Below, one piece after another: positions 61,080-64,000 of a DNA stretch of 64,000 nucleotides. This stretch comes from Halobacillus sp. Marseille-P3879. GTDB taxonomy: Bacteria; Bacillota; Bacilli; Bacillales; Halobacillaceae. Each line of letters opens with the position of its first letter. The first letter of the stretch is position 1. Position numbers and translations under genes: made by a program. The notes beneath the pieces were generated by a model. The model saw only the letters and a list, made by a program, of their open reading frames with translations. It was not told the DNA's origin and did not search any database. Location: the NCBI RefSeq assembly GCF_900240285.1, contig NZ_OESS01000002.1:310001-374000 (forward strand), read 5' to 3'.

Positions 61080-62186
61080 ATGGAAAAGCATATCGTCATA
61101 CTGCCTGGAGATGGCATTGGTCAAGAAGTTACAAAAGCAGCAAAAGGTGTTCTTGAGACTTTAGCTGCTCAATTTGGTCATAGTTTTACTTTTGAAACTC
61201 ACGACATTGGCGGTGCTGCTATTGATAACCATGGTACCCCTTTACCTGAAGATACAGTAGCTGCTTGTAAAAAGGCAGATGGTATTTTGTTAGGAGCAGT
61301 TGGAGGTCCTAAGTGGGATAATCTTCCCGGACATATGCGCCCTGAAAAGGGATTGCTCGGAATTCGTAAACAGCTGGGACTTTTTGCCAACCTTCGGCCT
61401 GTAAAAGGTTTTGAATCCTTATTGCATGCTTCTCCTTTAAAACCGGAAGTAGTGGGGGGAAGTGACCTGTTAATTGTCCGTGAACTTACTGGCGGTTTAT
61501 ATTTTGGGGAACCAAGAGAACGTCGTAACAACGGGCAGGATGTAGTGGATACTTTGGCTTATTCAAGACATGAAATGGAACGAATTGTAGATCAGGCCTT
61601 TCAAAGTGCACAAGTCCGCCGCAACAAGCTGACTTCAGTAGATAAAGCCAACGTACTTGAATCAAGCCGTATGTGGCGTGAAGTGGTTGAGGAGAAGAAA
61701 GAGAATTATCCTGATGTAGAAGTGGAACATATGCTCGTGGATGCTGCGGCTATGAAGCTTGTTACAAATCCGGGTTATTTTGATGTGATTGTCACAGAGA
61801 ATATGTTCGGAGATATTTTGAGTGATGAAGCATCAGTATTGACGGGGTCACTGGGAATGCTTCCCTCAGCAAGCATTCGAGAGGACGGTTTAGGTTTATA
61901 CGAACCTGTCCATGGTTCAGCTCCTGATATAGCCGGTGAGGATAAGGCAAATCCGCTGGCAACTATCCTCTCGGCAGCGATGATGCTCCGCTATTCTTTT
62001 CATATGAATGTGGAAGCGGATGAAATTGAAGCAGCGGTTCATGCGGTGCTTAATGATAAATATCACACAGCTGATTTGAAAATCGAAGGCGGTACTGAGG
62101 TGAGCGGAAGCGAACTTGCGAAAAAGGTATCAGAACAAATGAATTCCAATGAAACTACTGAAAACATTATGAGGTGTTACGCATAA
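61080..62186 (+). CDS. leuB: 3-isopropylmalate dehydrogenase
   Basis: NAD-dependent beta-decarboxylating dehydrogenase of 368 residues. [18 protein letters not shown], the [15 protein letters not shown] loop, [32 protein letters not shown] and [21 protein letters not shown] are typical. GGAGGGG precedes the ATG, 12 bases after leuA. Confidence 0.97.
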   Translation: MEKHIVILPGDGIGQEVTKAAKGVLETLAAQFGHSFTFETHDIGGAAIDNHGTPLPEDTVAACKKADGILLGAVGGPKWDNLPGHMRPEKGLLGIRKQLGLFANLRPVKGFESLLHASPLKPEVVGGSDLLIVRELTGGLYFGEPRERRNNGQDVVDTLAYSRHEMERIVDQAFQSAQVRRNKLTSVDKANVLESSRMWREVVEEKKENYPDVEVEHMLVDAAAMKLVTNPGYFDVIVTENMFGDILSDEASVLTGSLGMLPSASIREDGLGLYEPVHGSAPDIAGEDKANPLATILSAAMMLRYSFHMNVEADEIEAAVHAVLNDKYHTADLKIEGGTEVSGSELAKKVSEQMNSNETTENIMRCYA

Positions 62187-62207
62187 AGAAAGAAAGGAGC
62201 GACCATT

Positions 62208-63626
62208 ATGGGGCGACCTAAAACGATTGTTGAAAAAATTTGGGATCAGCATGTCATTCATCAGGAAGAGGGTAAGCCTGAGTTAATCTATATTGATCTG
62301 CATTTAGTTCACGAAGTTACTTCCCCTCAAGCGTTTGAAGGACTGAGAATGAAAGATCGCAAAGTACGTCGTCCTGATCGCACGTACGCAACCATGGATC
62401 ACAACGTGCCGACTTTGCACAGGCACATTATTAAAGACCAAATTTCTAAGAAGCAAATGGATACACTGAAGCAAAACTGTGATGAGTTTGGCATTAGACT
62501 AGCTGATATTGATCACCCTGACCAGGGGATTGTCCACATTATTGGACCTCAGCTTGGTCTTACACAGCCAGGAAAAACGATTGTCTGCGGAGACAGCCAC
62601 ACGTCCACTCATGGAGCATTCGGCGCACTGGCCTTTGGAATTGGAACAAGTGAAGTAGAGCATGTACTTGCGACACAGTCATTGTGGCAGTCAACTCCAA
62701 AAACTCTCCAGGTAAACGTGGATGGAGAGCTTGGAACCGGGGTGACCGCCAAGGATTTAATATTGGCGATCATCGCAAAATTCGGGGTACGCTTTGGAAC
62801 CGGCTATGTTGTGGAATATACTGGAGAAGCGATCCGCAAGCTTTCGATGGAAGAGCGGATGACAATATGTAATATGTCAATTGAAGCAGGAGCTCGTGCC
62901 GGCCTGATCAGCCCGGACGAAACTACGGTGGAATATTTAAGAGGTAAACGACACGTTCCTAAAGATGAAGAATTTGAAGCTGCAGCTCAAGAGTGGCTTT
63001 CCCTTGCCACTGACTCGGGTGCTGAATATGATGCCGCTGTTGAAATAAATGCGTCAGAGATTGAGCCTCAAGTAACATGGGGAACAAACCCATCTCAGTG
63101 TGTGCCTGTGGGTGCAACTACCCCGGATCCATCAGTACTTGAAGATGCTCAAGAACAGGACAGCATTCAAAGGGCGCTTGATTACATGGGATTAGAACCC
63201 AATCAAGAAATTCAATCGATACCGATTGAACATGTTTTTATTGGGTCCTGTACGAACTCAAGAATCAGTGATCTCCGCAAAGCTGCCGAGATTGTTAAAG
63301 GCGGCAAGGTTCACCAGGGAGTAAGAGCCATGGTGGTACCAGGTTCATTCTCTGTGAAACAGCAGGCTGAAGCAGAAGGGTTGGATACGATTTTTCTCAC
63401 AGCAGGATTTGAATGGAGAGATGCGGGATGCAGTATGTGTCTGGCCATGAATGATGACATTGTTCCTCCAGGTGAACGCTGTGCCTCTACCTCTAATCGT
63501 AATTTCGAAGGCAGACAGGGCAACGGAGCACGTACTCACCTTGTGAGTCCGGAAATGGCGGCAGCAGCAGCTTTGGAAGGTTCATTTGTAGATGTAAGAA
63601 AATTTGGCGCGACGGTAGGAGGGTAA
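62208..63626 (+). CDS. leuC: 3-isopropylmalate dehydratase large subunit
   Basis: Iron-sulfur isomerase subunit of 472 residues in the aconitase superfamily. The [4Fe-4S] ligands are in FIGSCTNSR and in the later [28 protein letters not shown] is also seen. AAAGGAG precedes the ATG. Partner LeuD follows with 3 bases between. Confidence 0.97.
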   Translation: MGRPKTIVEKIWDQHVIHQEEGKPELIYIDLHLVHEVTSPQAFEGLRMKDRKVRRPDRTYATMDHNVPTLHRHIIKDQISKKQMDTLKQNCDEFGIRLADIDHPDQGIVHIIGPQLGLTQPGKTIVCGDSHTSTHGAFGALAFGIGTSEVEHVLATQSLWQSTPKTLQVNVDGELGTGVTAKDLILAIIAKFGVRFGTGYVVEYTGEAIRKLSMEERMTICNMSIEAGARAGLISPDETTVEYLRGKRHVPKDEEFEAAAQEWLSLATDSGAEYDAAVEINASEIEPQVTWGTNPSQCVPVGATTPDPSVLEDAQEQDSIQRALDYMGLEPNQEIQSIPIEHVFIGSCTNSRISDLRKAAEIVKGGKVHQGVRAMVVPGSFSVKQQAEAEGLDTIFLTAGFEWRDAGCSMCLAMNDDIVPPGERCASTSNRNFEGRQGNGARTHLVSPEMAAAAALEGSFVDVRKFGATVGG

Positions 63627-63629
63627 ATG

Positions 63630-64000
63630 ATGGAACCTATTAAACAGCATACTGGATTGATTTACCCGCTTGATCGATCGAATGTAGATACCGATCAAAT
63701 TATACCCAAGCAATTTTTAAAACGAATTGAGCGTCAGGGTTTCGGTCAGTTTCTATTTTATAACTGGCGCTTTAACGATGACGGTTCCAAGCGGGAGGAT
63801 TTTTCTTTAAACTATCCGATGTATAAGGATGCCACTGTACTGGTAGCTGGTGAGAATTTCGGATGTGGATCTTCTCGGGAGCACGCCCCCTGGGCGATTC
63901 AGGATTTCGGTTTTAAGGTTGTCATAGCCACCAGCTTTGCAGATATTTTTTATAATAACTGCTTTAAAAATGGTATTCTTCCAATTGTGCTGCCTCGAAA
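63630..64000 (+). CDS. leuD: 3-isopropylmalate dehydratase small subunit, cut by window edge
   Basis: The first 123 residues of the small subunit: [20 protein letters not shown], then [38 protein letters not shown] and [17 protein letters not shown]. The second of two adjacent ATGs (63630) is chosen, 7 bases after AGGAGG and matching the MEPxK start of the family. The C-terminus is outside the window. Confidence 0.96.
   Translation, partial: MEPIKQHTGLIYPLDRSNVDTDQIIPKQFLKRIERQGFGQFLFYNWRFNDDGSKREDFSLNYPMYKDATVLVAGENFGCGSSREHAPWAIQDFGFKVVIATSFADIFYNNCFKNGILPIVLPR

Noticed and set aside
1-64000. CRISPR arrays, rRNA/tRNA genes, prophage
   Set aside because: No regularly spaced short repeats, no rRNA-like segments, no cloverleaf with typical TTCGAATC arm outside of leaders, and no phage structural genes were seen.

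Overview
The window comes from the chromosome of a low-GC, spore-forming Bacillaceae, most likely a halotolerant marine or saline genus close to Halobacillus or Thalassobacillus. Support comes from the spore genes (coat transglutaminase Tgl, two H-type small acid-soluble proteins, a Fin-type anti-sigma factor, a LysM L,D-transpeptidase), AGGAGG-type ribosome binding sites, S-box, cobalamin and T-box leaders, an NhaC antiporter, and acidic proteins. The genus is inference. There are no rRNA or tRNA genes, no CRISPR array and no prophage.

Layout. 1-8.4 kb: a truncated alkaline phosphatase, a YcxB-like protein, an SRPBCC/ArsR pair behind a perfect palindrome, alkyladenine glycosylase, spore protein SspH, a SET protein, an aromatic acid exporter, Tgl and a DinB protein. 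8.7-14.5 kb: metE under a tandem SAM-I plus adenosylcobalamin riboswitch, then two MFS transporters. 14.6-16.3 kb: an NlpC/P60 protein whose catalytic Cys is Ser, and a GNAT. 16.4-24.7 kb: a divergent catabolic cluster. 24.7-30.3 kb: a formate/molybdopterin module (fdhD, OFA-type transporter, DUF2294, FdhF/YdeP oxidoreductase) with two short, similar leader motifs each followed by a terminator. 30.3-50.5 kb: mixed housekeeping and spore genes, with several gene remnants and dispersed repeats (GAGGCTG-bounded element, IS1182 remnant, a 212-251 bp repeat pair, a palindromic repeat). 50.6-53.1 kb: metI-metC behind a SAM-I riboswitch. 53.3-64 kb: a SMP-30 lactonase, then ilvE and, after a T-box leader, ilvB-ilvN-ilvC-leuA-leuB-leuC-leuD (cut by the right edge).

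Most interesting system. The 16.4-24.7 kb cluster can be read as a full lysine-to-crotonyl-CoA route: lysine 6-dehydrogenase, semialdehyde dehydrogenase, aminotransferase, an acetolactate-synthase-like thiamine enzyme lacking the AHAS acceptor-site Trp, a family III CoA-transferase and a glutaryl-CoA-dehydrogenase-like enzyme. The inferred novelty is non-oxidative decarboxylation of 2-oxoadipate to glutarate semialdehyde, then glutarate and glutaryl-CoA, in place of a 2-oxoadipate dehydrogenase complex. The CoA-transferase transcript carries an 18-bp terminator-like hairpin ahead of its start codon, suggesting attenuation. A second candidate for something undescribed is the pair of formate-module leaders.
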